From the NCBI RefSeq assembly GCF_014876185.1, contig NZ_JADALJ010000001.1:1-64000 (forward strand): DNA of 64,000 nt, in the 5' to 3' direction. This document shows positions 16,539-25,786 of the stretch, piece after piece. The position numbers were made by a program, and so were the translations under genes. Positions within the stretch are counted from its first letter, which is position 1. Every line of letters begins with the position of its first letter. Origin of the DNA: Rufibacter sp. LB8 (GTDB taxonomy: Bacteria > Bacteroidota > Bacteroidia > Cytophagales > Hymenobacteraceae). The notes under the pieces were generated by a model. It was given only the letters and a program-made list of their open reading frames with translations, searched no databases and was not told where the DNA came from.

Positions 16539-19037
16539 ATGAATTATACCCAAGAGAATCTATTACAGCAACTCATGTTGTCTGATTTGTCTGACGATGG
16601 TAATGGCGAGTTGATTTCCATTATCACCACAGAACTGGAAGACGGTGAGGGCGCTGAAAAAAATAAACCAGAAATTTTATCGCTTTTACCGGTCCGCAAC
16701 ACGGTGCTTTTCCCGGGCGTGGTGATTCCCATTACCGTGAGCCGGAAGAAATCTGTGCGCCTGGTGCGCAAAGCCTACCGCGGCGACAAAACCGTGGGCG
16801 TGGTGGCGCAGAAGAACATGTCCGCCGAGGACCCGTCGCCGGAAGATTTGTACACGGTGGGCACCATGGCCAAGATTCTGAAGATGCTGGTGCTGCCCGA
16901 CGGCAATACCACCATCATCATACAAGGGCAAAGCCGGTTCAAGGTAGAGGAAATAGTGCAGGAAGACCCGTTCATGACGGCCAAAGTGTCTTACTGCCCC
17001 GAAGTGTTCCCCAACAAAACCAGCAAAGAAGTGAAAGCCTTGGTGCAGTCCCTGCAAGAGGCGGCCGCTAAAATCTTAAAGCTGAACCCCGAGATTCCGC
17101 AGGAAGCCCAGGTGGCCCTTGACAACATTGACAGCCCCAGTTTCCTGACCCATTTTCTGTCCAGCAACATCAACGTGGAAGTGGCCCAGAAGCAGAAACT
17201 GCTGGAAATCAACGACGGTGTGGAGCGTGGCACTACGTTACTGCAGTTGATGATGCGCGAAATCCAGATGCTGGAGATCAAGCAAGAAATTCACAGCAAG
17301 GTACACATTGACATAGACGAGCAGCAGCGCGACTATTTCTTGCGTCAGCAAATCAAAGTCTTGCAAGACGAGTTGGGTATGGACGGCCCGGAGCAGGAAG
17401 TGGAGAAAATGCGTGCCACCGCCCTCAAGAAAAAATGGCCCGAAGCCGTCGCCAAGCATTTCAACAAAGAATTGGACAAACTGGGCCGCAGCAATCCGCA
17501 GAGTGCAGAATACCCAATCGCCCTCAATTACTGCGAGTTCCTGCTGGACTTACCCTGGAGCGACTATACCAAAGACAACTTCAACCTCAAGCGCACCAAG
17601 AAAATTCTGGACGCCGACCATTATGGCCTGGAGAAAGTGAAAGAGCGCATTCTGGAGTATTTGGCCGTTTTAAAGCTGAAAAACGACATGAAAGCGCCTA
17701 TTCTCTGCCTATACGGACCTCCGGGCGTTGGGAAAACCTCGCTGGGCCGGTCTGTAGCGAAAGCTTTGGGTAGAAAATATGTGCGCATTGCCTTGGGCGG
17801 CGTACGTGATGAAGCTGAAATCAGAGGTCACCGCAAAACCTACGTGGGTGCCATGCCGGGCCGGATCATCAGCCAGATTAAGAAAGTGGGCTCGTCTAAT
17901 CCGGTCATGATTCTGGACGAAGTGGACAAGCTCAACTCAGACCACCGTGGCGACCCGTCTAGCGCGTTACTGGAAGTATTGGACCCGGAGCAGAACCATA
18001 CCTTCGCAGACAATTACCTGGAAGTGGAATATGACTTGTCTAAAGTTCTGTTCATCGCCACTGCTAACTCACTGGATACCATTCATCCCGCCTTGCGTGA
18101 CCGCATGGAGATTATTGAGGTGACGGGCTACACCATTGAAGAAAAGATTGAGATTGCCAAACGCCATTTAATCTCTAAACTCAAGGAAGACCACGGCCTC
18201 AAAGCCAAAGACGTGGCTTTGTCTACGGGCGCAATTCAGAAGGTGATTGAAGACTATACCCGCGAGTCTGGCGTTAGAAATCTGGAGCGGAAATTGGGCG
18301 CCGTCATCAGGAACATTGCCAAATCCAAAGCCATGGAAGAGGAGTTCCCGGCCAAACTGGAAGCCAAAGACGTGCTACGTATTCTGGGCCCGGAGATTTT
18401 CGACAAAGACATGTACCAGGACAATGAAACTGCGGGCGTGGTGACAGGTTTGGCCTGGACTTCTGTGGGTGGTGACATCCTGTTCATTGAATCTCTGTTG
18501 AGCCGCGGCAAAGGAAAAATAACCCTGTCTGGTCAATTGGGGGACGTGATGAAAGAATCTGCTATGACTGCCGTTTCTTATTTACGCGCCCGCGCCGATG
18601 AATTGGGCATTGATTACCGCTTGTTTGACCAATATGACCTGCACATCCACTTCCCCGAAGGGGCGGTGCCGAAGGACGGGCCAAGCGCCGGGATTGCCAT
18701 TTTTACGTCCATTGCCTCTGTGTTTACGCAACGCAAGGTGCGTAGTCATTTGGCCATGACCGGCGAGATTACGCTGCGCGGCAAAGTGTTGCCGGTGGGT
18801 GGAATCAAAGAGAAAATTTTGGCGGCCAAACGCGCGGGCATTACAGACGTGATTCTCTGCCAGAAAAACCGCAAAGATGTGAACGAGATTGCTGCGCACT
18901 ACATTGCCGGCCTCAACATTCACTACGTGGACCGCGTGGACGAAGTATTGGAATTTGCGCTGCTGCCAGAGAAAGTGGCCAAGCCGCTGGAACTGAAAGT
19001 GCGCGAAGAAGAGAAACTGGCCAAGGCTGAAGTGTGA
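16539..19037 (+). CDS. lon: ATP-dependent protease Lon
   Basis: 832 residues from the ATG at 16539 (MNYTQENLLQQLML); an upstream TTG at 16515 would add eight unlikely residues. Lon degrades damaged and regulatory proteins in the cytoplasm. The N-terminal substrate domain begins at ILSLLPVRNTVLFPG, the AAA+ Walker A is GPPGVGKTSLG, Walker B is PVMILDEVDKL, and the Ser-Lys protease dyad lies in DGPSAGIAIF and GGIKEKILAAKRAG. A short acidic N-terminal extension precedes the LON domain, as is usual in Bacteroidota. It is monocistronic or linked to porQ, 133 nt downstream. Confidence 0.98.
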   Translation: MNYTQENLLQQLMLSDLSDDGNGELISIITTELEDGEGAEKNKPEILSLLPVRNTVLFPGVVIPITVSRKKSVRLVRKAYRGDKTVGVVAQKNMSAEDPSPEDLYTVGTMAKILKMLVLPDGNTTIIIQGQSRFKVEEIVQEDPFMTAKVSYCPEVFPNKTSKEVKALVQSLQEAAAKILKLNPEIPQEAQVALDNIDSPSFLTHFLSSNINVEVAQKQKLLEINDGVERGTTLLQLMMREIQMLEIKQEIHSKVHIDIDEQQRDYFLRQQIKVLQDELGMDGPEQEVEKMRATALKKKWPEAVAKHFNKELDKLGRSNPQSAEYPIALNYCEFLLDLPWSDYTKDNFNLKRTKKILDADHYGLEKVKERILEYLAVLKLKNDMKAPILCLYGPPGVGKTSLGRSVAKALGRKYVRIALGGVRDEAEIRGHRKTYVGAMPGRIISQIKKVGSSNPVMILDEVDKLNSDHRGDPSSALLEVLDPEQNHTFADNYLEVEYDLSKVLFIATANSLDTIHPALRDRMEIIEVTGYTIEEKIEIAKRHLISKLKEDHGLKAKDVALSTGAIQKVIEDYTRESGVRNLERKLGAVIRNIAKSKAMEEEFPAKLEAKDVLRILGPEIFDKDMYQDNETAGVVTGLAWTSVGGDILFIESLLSRGKGKITLSGQLGDVMKESAMTAVSYLRARADELGIDYRLFDQYDLHIHFPEGAVPKDGPSAGIAIFTSIASVFTQRKVRSHLAMTGEITLRGKVLPVGGIKEKILAAKRAGITDVILCQKNRKDVNEIAAHYIAGLNIHYVDRVDEVLEFALLPEKVAKPLELKVREEEKLAKAEV

Positions 19038-19074
19038 TTTTCCTGTTGCCGGATAATTTAGCTTGAAGTAGTTC

Positions 19075-19082
19075 TACTTTTG
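19075..19082 (+). promoter_or_regulatory. Candidate -7 box upstream of porQ (TACTTTTG)
   Basis: Matches TAnnTTTG. A TTG at 19046-19048 lies 26 nt upstream, slightly longer than the usual spacing. It would give a leader of about 85 nt containing most of CP40 copy 12. Confidence 0.4.
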
Positions 19083-19142
19083 CTGATTTTCTACCTTTCC
19101 CGAGTGATGGAAACAATCAGCAATTAACAATCAACAATTCAC

Positions 19143-19181
19143 CCGTTTTCGGGCTCAATTTTCAAAACGCATGCAAAAACG
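19143..19181. repeat. CP40 palindrome, copy 12, spanning the porQ start codon
   Basis: Left arm CCGTTTTCGGGCTCAATT, right arm AAAACGCATGCAAAAACG. The porQ ATG (19171-19173) and the codons for MQK lie in the right arm. Confidence 0.75.
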
Positions 19182-20217
19182 CATCTTCCTGTTGGGGCTG
19201 TTGGTAATGGCCGCGGTTCAAGTGGTCCAGGCCCAGATGGGAGGGCGGTACGCGTTCCGGTTTCTGGAGGTCCCCACACATGCGCGGCAGGCGGCCCTGG
19301 GCGGCGTGAACATCTCGTCGGGTTTGGAGGAAGTGAACGCGGTGAGCGCCAACCCCGCGCTCATGCAAGGCAAAACCAACAATCTGCTGTCGTTCACCTA
19401 CCTGAATTACCTGGCAGACGTTGGCCAGAGCAACTTCCAGTACGTATTTGAAAGCCCCAAACTTGGCCGGAATGCTGTTGGCGTGCAATACCTGAACTAT
19501 GGCGACTTCACCCAGACCAATGCCGCGGGCGAGGAGGAAGGTACGTTTAATGTGCGGGATTATGCCATCACGCTGTCGCATGCCGCTACCATTGAAACGT
19601 TCACGCTGGGCGCCACCGCCAAAGTAGCCGTCTCCAGCATTGCAGGCGATCAGGCCGTGGCCACCGCCGTTGATTTGGGCGGTACCTTCAAACACCCCGA
19701 ACAGGATTTTATAGTGGGTCTGGCCATTAAAAACCTGGGTGTGATGGTGAAGCCCTACGGCAATGGCGAGCGCGAAGACTTGCCGCTGGACATTCAATTA
19801 GGAGCCAGCTACAAACCTGAGCACGCGCCTTTCCGGCTGTCGCTCACGGCGCATAACCTGCACCGCTTTGATATTGTCTACCTAGACCCTGCCAAGAAGG
19901 GCGCCATCAACGAGAACAACGAGGAGGTGAAGGAAGAGAAAACCTTTACAGATAAGCTGGCGCGCCACTTTGTGGTGGGCGGCGAATTTCTGCTGGGGCA
20001 AGGCTTCAACCTGCGCGCCGGCTACAACCATTTGCGCCGTAAAGAACTGGTGGTGGAGAACGTGGGCGGCATGGCGGGTTTCTCCTTTGGGGCGTCCATC
20101 AAAATCAGCGCCCTTCGGTTTGACTACACGTACGCCAATTTCCACGTGGCCGGGGCCAGCAACTACATCACTTTAACCGCTGATTTGAACCGTTTCCTGA
20201 AGAAGAAATTGGACTGA
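19171..20217 (+). CDS. porQ: Type IX secretion system protein PorQ
   Basis: 348 residues with a signal peptide (MQKRIFLLGLLVMAAVQVVQ, cleaved near AQA-QMGG), an outer-membrane beta-barrel pattern and the family hallmark near the N-terminus: GRYAFRFLEVPTHARQAALG, then NPALMQG. PorQ belongs to the PorV/PorQ (FadL-like) group that works with PorU/PorZ at the outer-membrane end of type IX secretion. The start codon lies within a CP40 palindrome. No PorU or PorZ gene is adjacent; T9SS genes are scattered in this phylum. Confidence 0.85.
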   Translation: MQKRIFLLGLLVMAAVQVVQAQMGGRYAFRFLEVPTHARQAALGGVNISSGLEEVNAVSANPALMQGKTNNLLSFTYLNYLADVGQSNFQYVFESPKLGRNAVGVQYLNYGDFTQTNAAGEEEGTFNVRDYAITLSHAATIETFTLGATAKVAVSSIAGDQAVATAVDLGGTFKHPEQDFIVGLAIKNLGVMVKPYGNGEREDLPLDIQLGASYKPEHAPFRLSLTAHNLHRFDIVYLDPAKKGAINENNEEVKEEKTFTDKLARHFVVGGEFLLGQGFNLRAGYNHLRRKELVVENVGGMAGFSFGASIKISALRFDYTYANFHVAGASNYITLTADLNRFLKKKLD

Positions 20218-20290
20218 TTTGCCTCCCCCGTTTGTCATCCTGAAAGGATCTTGTGGGCGAACTAGACAGACCTTAGCAACAAATAAAACT

Positions 20291-20330
20291 CCGTTTTTGG
20301 CTTCATTTCTGAAAATGAGGCCAAAAACGG
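20291..20330. repeat. CP40 palindrome, copy 13 (second subtype, compensated)
   Basis: CCGTTTTTGGCTTCATTT left and GAGGCCAAAAACGG right. Both arms carry the T/A version of the stem. A TTTGTCATCCTGAAAGGATC repeat lies just upstream (20231-20277). Confidence 0.87.
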
Positions 20331-20488
20331 AAAGTAAGTAGGACCAGTTGTTGGAGTCATTTCTAACAACTTTTTTATGGCAGCCGTTAGAGAGTGAGTT
20401 ACTCAACAAACGGCACCAAGAACTAAACAACACGTGAACAAATGGGAGGCTGTGCCCAGCGCACGCTTCCGCACAACCTTAAAACCGC

Positions 20489-21898
20489 ATGTTAGACGCA
20501 AGCAAATACTTAACGCCCGCCCAGATTGTGGCGGAATTGGATAAATACATCATCGGGCAGCATGACGCCAAACGCAACGTGGCCATAGCGCTGCGTAACC
20601 GCTGGCGCCGCATGCACGCCGCCCCCGAGATGCAAAATGAAATTGTGCCCAACAACATTCTCATGATTGGCGCCACCGGCGTGGGTAAAACCGAGATTGC
20701 GCGCCGTTTGGCTAACATAGCTGATGCGCCGTTCACCAAAGTAGAAGCCTCTAAATTCACCGAAGTAGGTTACGTGGGCCGTGACGTGGAAAGCATGGTA
20801 CGCGACCTGGTGGAGCAATCGGTGAACATGGTGAAGACCCGCAAGAAAGAAGAGGTGAAAGTGCAGGCCGCGCTGTTGGTGGAAGATATTATTCTTGACG
20901 CACTTATTCCGCCCATCACGCAGTCGGGAAACCGGGGCGATATGATGGGCTTCGGTGGTTCTGGCAACAGTTCTTCTGACGTACCGGACAATGATGCCGA
21001 ACTGAACGAGCGCACCCGCGAGCGGTTCAGGGAGAAAATCAGGAATGGCGAGCTGGAAGACCGTAAGATTGATATTAAGGTGTCGCAGAGTTCGTCTTCG
21101 GGCGTGGGCGTGATGGGGCCGGGCATGGATGAAATGCAGATGGCCGGCATTCAGGAAATGATTGGGAACATGATGCCCAAGAAAACCAAGAAACGCAAAG
21201 TCACCATCGCCGAGGCGCGCAAAATCTTGTTAGAAGAAGAAGCCGCCAAACTCATTGACATGGACGAGGTGAAGGAAGAAGCCATTGCCAAAGCCGAGAA
21301 CGCGGGTGTCATCTTCATTGACGAGATTGACAAAGTGGCCAGCGCCAGCGGCAAAGGCGGCAGCGGCCCAGACGTGAGCCGTGAAGGCGTGCAACGCGAC
21401 CTACTCCCCATTGTGGAAGGCAGCACCGTGAACACCAAATACGGCGTTATCAAAACCGACCATATTCTGTTCATCGCAGCGGGCGCGTTTCACGTAGCCA
21501 AACCGTCAGATTTGATACCGGAGTTGCAAGGGCGTTTCCCCATTAGAGTAGAACTGCAGCCCCTGAGCAAAGACGATTTCTACCAGATTCTGAAATTCCC
21601 CAAAAACGCACTCACCAAGCAATATGAAGAACTGCTTCGGTCTGAAGACGTGGAACTGAGTTTCTCAGACGAGTCTCTGCACAAGCTGGCTGAAATCGCG
21701 TTTGAGGTCAACGCCGAAGTGGAGAACATTGGCGCGCGCCGCCTGCACACGGTCATGAGTCGCCTGCTCAACGATATCCTCTTTGACGTGCCCGACGTGA
21801 TTCCGCCCAACGCGCGGTTACTGATCACCCCAGAACTGGTAGAAGAACGCCTTAGAGACATGGTCAAGAATCGCGACCTGAGCCAATACATTTTGTAG
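20489..21898 (+). CDS. hslU: HslUV protease ATPase subunit HslU
   Basis: 469 residues. AAA+ unfoldase that feeds substrates to the HslV peptidase. Walker A is GATGVGKTEIARRLA (about residues 55-69), Walker B is VIFIDEID, and an intermediate (I) domain with a Gly/Ser-rich loop lies between them (about 110-250). The C-terminus ends NRDLSQYIL, the typical HslV-activating tail. The TPAQIVAELDKYIIGQ start is canonical. hslV, often next to hslU in other phyla, is not in this window. A 7-bp tandem repeat begins directly at the stop codon. Confidence 0.97.
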   Translation: MLDASKYLTPAQIVAELDKYIIGQHDAKRNVAIALRNRWRRMHAAPEMQNEIVPNNILMIGATGVGKTEIARRLANIADAPFTKVEASKFTEVGYVGRDVESMVRDLVEQSVNMVKTRKKEEVKVQAALLVEDIILDALIPPITQSGNRGDMMGFGGSGNSSSDVPDNDAELNERTRERFREKIRNGELEDRKIDIKVSQSSSSGVGVMGPGMDEMQMAGIQEMIGNMMPKKTKKRKVTIAEARKILLEEEAAKLIDMDEVKEEAIAKAENAGVIFIDEIDKVASASGKGGSGPDVSREGVQRDLLPIVEGSTVNTKYGVIKTDHILFIAAGAFHVAKPSDLIPELQGRFPIRVELQPLSKDDFYQILKFPKNALTKQYEELLRSEDVELSFSDESLHKLAEIAFEVNAEVENIGARRLHTVMSRLLNDILFDVPDVIPPNARLLITPELVEERLRDMVKNRDLSQYIL

Positions 21899-21953
21899 AA
21901 TTAGGAATTAGGAATTAGGAATTAGGAATTAGGAATTAGGAATTAGGAATTAG
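21899..21953. repeat. Tandem heptamer (AATTAGG) x 7.9
   Basis: Nearly eight perfect head-to-tail copies of AATTAGG immediately after the hslU stop. A short imperfect run of the complementary unit (TTCCTAA) occurs at 22851-22883, on the far side of the next gene. Such runs vary in copy number by slippage. Confidence 0.9.
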
Positions 21954-22111
21954 TTTTTCTTTGGCCGTCTGAACTTTGGGTTCATTTGTTGGTTAGGAAT
22001 TTCATCCACCTTTCGCCAAATTTTCTCATCCTGATTTCCCTTCATTTGTCATCCTTAATGGATCTTGTGGGCGAACTAGAAAGGCCTTGGCGATCTAACA
22101 TCAATTCATAA

Positions 22112-22143
22112 AAAGAGCCGCTGCCATTTGGTGGCGGCTCTTT
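22112..22143 (+). terminator. Intrinsic terminator between hslU and the next gene
   Basis: Stem AAAGAGCCGCTGCC / GGTGGCGGCTCTTT with a small loop and flanking A/T runs. CP40 copy 14 starts at the very next base. Confidence 0.75.
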
Positions 22144-22183
22144 CCGTTTTTGGCTTCATTTCTGGAAATGAGCCCGAAAACGG
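22144..22183. repeat. CP40 palindrome, copy 14
   Basis: Abuts the preceding terminator with no gap. Left arm of the TTTTTGGC subtype, right arm GAGCCCGAAAACGG. Confidence 0.85.
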
Positions 22184-22265
22184 GAATTTGAATTTTCAGA
22201 AGCAGGTTTTTCGCTGTTTCGTCAAAATTTGCGTAGTCCCAGATAGGCCAGCAGCAGACCGACCC

Positions 22266-22835
22266 ATGGTCATAGACATCAACCAACAGAAACTTTCAGT
22301 ACGGGACAAATACCGCATCTTCCTAAACCAGCAGGAAGCGTATTATGCCACCAGCGCGGTAGTCAGTTGGCTGGCCAAGCTGGAAGTGTACAAGGTGGGC
22401 AATGACCTGCCCAGCGTGGTCATGCAGCAGCAATGGGCTTGGTTCAATACTGAATACCATTTGGCGTTTGACGGCGGTTCTGAGGCTAGATTTACCACCG
22501 CCTCGGTCTGGAAACGCCATTTCCAATGTTACGTGGGCGGCAGCGCTTATGATATCTATGGACAGAAAGGGCGCAAAGTATCGGTGTACAAAGACGGGCG
22601 GCAGATTGCCTGGTGGGACAAACAATCGGTTTCCTGGTTCAACGGCGACAATCACCAAATCATAGCTGATGATGGCACAGATTATGAAGCCCTTATTGCT
22701 TTCTGCCTCATTCTAGACAAAGCGCAGAGCAATGACAAAAGCAGCGGTATAACCATTAATTTAGGGCATTTCGGGCCGGAGGCCAAAGCTTTTGACCCCA
22801 CCTGGCAACCCAAACAAAATTGGAAAGGCACTTAA
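22266..22835 (+). CDS. Hypothetical protein, possible LURP-one/Tubby-C-like fold
   Basis: 189 residues from the ATG at 22266 (MVIDINQQKLSVRDKYRIFL). A longer frame reaches back to 22128, but that part is the terminator and CP40 region. No signal peptide or membrane helix. The start (SVRDKYRIFLNQQEAYYA) and alternating strand pattern with Trp-rich segments (AWWDKQSVSWFNGDNH) resemble LURP-one-related/Tubby C-terminal-like proteins, but this is a weak impression and no function is claimed. The SDR gene follows 51 nt downstream. Confidence 0.65.
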   Translation: MVIDINQQKLSVRDKYRIFLNQQEAYYATSAVVSWLAKLEVYKVGNDLPSVVMQQQWAWFNTEYHLAFDGGSEARFTTASVWKRHFQCYVGGSAYDIYGQKGRKVSVYKDGRQIAWWDKQSVSWFNGDNHQIIADDGTDYEALIAFCLILDKAQSNDKSSGITINLGHFGPEAKAFDPTWQPKQNWKGT

Positions 22836-22886
22836 CTTAGTCTGAATCCTTAATTCCTAATTCCTAATTCCCAATTCTTAATTAAA

Positions 22887-23615
22887 ATGCGCTACTATAT
22901 CATTACCGGAACCAGCCGCGGGCTAGGCAAGGCCTTGGCCGAGGCCCTGCTCAAAGACAGCCAGAACTTTGTCATTGGCGTGTCGCGCAATTGTACCCTC
23001 ACACATGACCGTTACCGCCACCAGCCTTTGGATTTCTCAGACATTGCCGGGGTGGAGCACAACCTGCACAAGGTCTTCGGCGAATTCCCAGACGCCACCC
23101 AATTGGTGCTGGTCAACAACGCCGGCGTGCTGGGCGAAATCGGGTACATGGGCCAAAGCAAGAACGAGCATTTTGAGTTTGTCTTTGACGTGAATGTGAT
23201 TGTGCCGGCCATGTTCATGAACCTGTTCCTGCAAAGCTACCAGCACCGCTCCGGCATAGAGAAACTGGTGGTGAACATCAGTTCTGGCGCCGGGCAGAAG
23301 GCCAAAGACGGTTGGGCCGCGTACTGCGCCTCCAAAGCCGCGCTGGACATGCTTTCCCAAACCGCCCAAATTGAACAGGACAAACTGGGTACCGGCGTAA
23401 AAGTGTTCTCCTTGTCGCCGGGTTTGATTGACACTGAGATGCAGGAACAAATCAGAGACGCAGACCCCGCCCAGTTCAGCAGCGTGCAGCAGTTCAGAGA
23501 CTTCAAAACCCAAGGTGATCTGGTGACTCCTGAAAAAGTGGCGGCCAAGGTTTTGCAGCTGATGGAGAACCCTAAGTTGGCCCAGGCGGTGGTGTGTTCG
23601 GTTCGGGATTTCTAG
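22887..23615 (+). CDS. Short-chain dehydrogenase/reductase
   Basis: 242 residues. Classical SDR: nucleotide-binding TGTSRGLGKALA (residues 8-19), NNAGVLG, catalytic Ser in VNISSGAGQ, and the Tyr/Lys pair in AYCASKAALDM. The family branch near sepiapterin/benzil reductases uses NADPH to reduce carbonyls; the substrate is unknown. The stop codon's last base is the first base of CP40 copy 15. Confidence 0.93.
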   Translation: MRYYIITGTSRGLGKALAEALLKDSQNFVIGVSRNCTLTHDRYRHQPLDFSDIAGVEHNLHKVFGEFPDATQLVLVNNAGVLGEIGYMGQSKNEHFEFVFDVNVIVPAMFMNLFLQSYQHRSGIEKLVVNISSGAGQKAKDGWAAYCASKAALDMLSQTAQIEQDKLGTGVKVFSLSPGLIDTEMQEQIRDADPAQFSSVQQFRDFKTQGDLVTPEKVAAKVLQLMENPKLAQAVVCSVRDF

Positions 23616-23654
23616 CGTTTTCGGGCTCATTTCCAGAAATGAAGCCTAAAACGG
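23615..23654. repeat. CP40 palindrome, copy 15
   Basis: Begins at the last base of the SDR stop codon. Left arm GCGTTTTCGGGCTCATTT, right arm GAAGCCTAAAACGG. Confidence 0.85.
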
Positions 23655-23736
23655 AAAGTCTCTGATGCAGCTTTCCCTATCTGCTAAATTTCGCCTACTT
23701 TTACGCAGGATTTAACTAAAAAAGCATAAAAACCAA

Positions 23737-24531
23737 ATGGTGACGAACCTATTGAAAAAGGCGCTTCTGTTAGCGCTGTTTGTGTATTTGCCGCTGCAGT
23801 CCATGGGCTGGGGCATGATTGGCCACCGCGTGGTTGGCGAAATTGCCGAACGCAACATGTCTAAGAAAGCCAAAAACAACGTGCGCAAGCTTCTGGGCGA
23901 GTCCATTGCCATGTCCAGCAACTGGCCAGATTTCATCAAGTCTGATCCGGCGTTCAAGTACTTAGACAACTGGCACTACGTGAACCTGAAGGAAGGCATG
24001 ACCGCCCAACAGGTGGAAACGCACCTCAAGCAAGACACCACCACCAACGCCTACACCAGAATCAATTTCCTGATTGGTGAGTTGAAGAAACCAGAGCTGG
24101 CGCAGAACGCCAAGCAGATGTACCTTAAAATCCTGATTCACCTGATAGGCGATGTGCACCAACCCATGCACGTGGGCCGTCCAGAGGATTTAGGCGGAAA
24201 CCGCATACGCGTGGAGTGGTTCAACAGCCCCAGCAACCTCCACCGCGTTTGGGACAGCCAATTGATTGAATACCAGGAACTGAGCTACACCGAGTACGCC
24301 ACCGTCTTGAACTGCAGCTCCAAAGACCAGATCAAGGCCTGGCAGAAAAACATGGCCCACGAGTGGTTTTTTGAGTCTTACCAGATCGCAGACCAACTCT
24401 ACAAAGGCATCACCAAGCCCGAAGAGAAACTAAGCTACCGCTACAACTTTGACCACGTGGCCACCATGAACCAGCAATTGCTGAAGGGTGGAATCCGGTT
24501 AGCCGGTGTGCTGAACGAGATTTTCGGATAG
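23737..24531 (+). CDS. S1/P1 family nuclease (secreted)
   Basis: 264 residues with a signal peptide; cleavage before W25 leaves tryptophan as the mature N-terminus, which in this family binds zinc. Further zinc ligands are visible: H30 (GMIGHRVV), the Asp in NWPDFI, His in NWHYVNL, the HLIGDVHQPMHVG motif, and His/Asp in LHRVWD. Such trinuclear zinc enzymes cut single-stranded DNA and RNA and remove 3' phosphates. A periplasmic or extracellular nutrient-salvage role is likely. A hairpin terminator follows the stop. Confidence 0.93.
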   Translation: MVTNLLKKALLLALFVYLPLQSMGWGMIGHRVVGEIAERNMSKKAKNNVRKLLGESIAMSSNWPDFIKSDPAFKYLDNWHYVNLKEGMTAQQVETHLKQDTTTNAYTRINFLIGELKKPELAQNAKQMYLKILIHLIGDVHQPMHVGRPEDLGGNRIRVEWFNSPSNLHRVWDSQLIEYQELSYTEYATVLNCSSKDQIKAWQKNMAHEWFFESYQIADQLYKGITKPEEKLSYRYNFDHVATMNQQLLKGGIRLAGVLNEIFG

Positions 24532-24554
24532 TCATTTCTTGGTTTTTACTTTGG

Positions 24555-24593
24555 AAGTCGCCTGGGCCTTTTTGGTTCAGGCGGCTTTTTTGT
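24555..24593 (+). terminator. Intrinsic terminator after the S1/P1 nuclease
   Basis: Stem AAGTCGCCTG / CAGGCGGCTT with a T-rich loop, followed by TTTTTT. Confidence 0.75.
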
Positions 24594-25373
24594 TGGTCTG
24601 CTGGGAAGTGCTGGAGTAACTTTCTTGTAGCAATCAATAGGGTTGTTAATATTCGATCTACCGTGACCTAAATCATTTCCCAGTTCGAGGTTATCTTGAG
24701 CCTGTTGAAGTATCTAACGAAGAGTGTTGCTTTGATGGAGCGAGCAATTCCCTTCGCCGTTGTTGGTGTTCATAGGGGCCAACAACCTGAACTGCGGCTC
24801 AACCAGCTTTCGTGAACGCCCTTTGCTTTCCTTCCAAATCACCGTTTGCTCCTGAGTTCTACAGGACGGCCTTTTGCATAGCCGGGCTCCGAGCGCTCAC
24901 GGCCGCGAGGCCCCGCCTTCCCCTCTCGCGCTGTACCAGCTTCCTGGTGCCTTCGGCACCCGCCTGCCGGCGATGGAACCTGCTTAGGCGCTCGATAGAA
25001 AGGCTGGAAAAGGTGACCACCCCCAGCCCCTCCTAAAACAGGAGGGGAGCCTTTCTGTAAGTTGCGTTTTCAGGCTCTGGATTGGAAATAGAGCCGAAAA
25101 CGCGAGTATCATTCCCTACCACAAGTTACGGCTGCGCCTAAACTTGCGGTGATTAAATTGTAGAGACCAGGCACTGCCTTGTCTCACACGCATTGCTCAC
25201 TTTTGCGGCTGCATATTCCCAAAACTCCCCTCCTGTTTTAAGAGGGGCTGGGGGTGGTCTCCAAAGACCTCGTAGTGCGCGAAGCTCCTACGAGTGTCTC
25301 TGCCAGCAACCTACTTCGCCCAAGCAATCCCAAAACTCCCCTCTCCATTGGGGAGGGGCCATTCCTGTGTAGT
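24594..25373. other. Gene-free repeat island C
   Basis: Third repeat island. Contents: a TATCTTGAGCCTGTTGAAG repeat (24691-24722); a GCCGTTGTTGGTGTTC segment (about 24753); the ~220-bp island repeat (about 24807-25017), closest to the copy in island B; G-rich palindromes (about 25018-25052, 25222-25259 and 25333-25361); CP40 (25064-25103); a lone arm related to the 13883 element (25119-25149); and a GTAGAGACC palindrome (25160-25185). The open frame at 24812-25036 runs along the repeat and is not called as a gene. Confidence 0.75.
25064..25103. repeat. CP40 palindrome, copy 16
   Basis: GCGTTTTCAGGCTCTGG left, GAGCCGAAAACGC right. Inside island C. Confidence 0.7.
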
Positions 25374-25778
25374 CTACTTCACCTTCAGCGAGGTCAACTC
25401 AGCGTCTAGTTTCTGGTTCCATTGTTCCTGGGCGATGCGGTTGAGGCCGCCGCTGGTAGCCTTGTCGTATTCCTTCTGCAGGCTGTCCAGTTCCCAGATG
25501 GCTTCCAGGTACTGGTATTTGATTTGGCTCTCGTAATCTTCCAGGCTGAGTTTCTCTGGTTTTATGCGTTGTTTGTAGTGCTCGGTCACAAGGCGCACAA
25601 TGTCAAAATGCCGCTGTTCATGGTTGAGCGTGTACGCAGTCATGGCTGAAGGCAGCACTTTTGACAAACTCCGCAGGGCATAGGCCTTGATGGACACCTG
25701 CACGTAAATCACGCCGTTCTTCACCGTAGACTGAATGTCATTGGACAAGCCGGGGAAAATCTGCGCGGCGTTCTGCCC

Positions 25779-25786
25779 AGAAATTC
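25779..25786. repeat. Target-site duplication, left copy (AGAAATTC)
   Basis: Eight bases identical to 26574-26581, directly flanking the insertion sequence. Confidence 0.88.
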
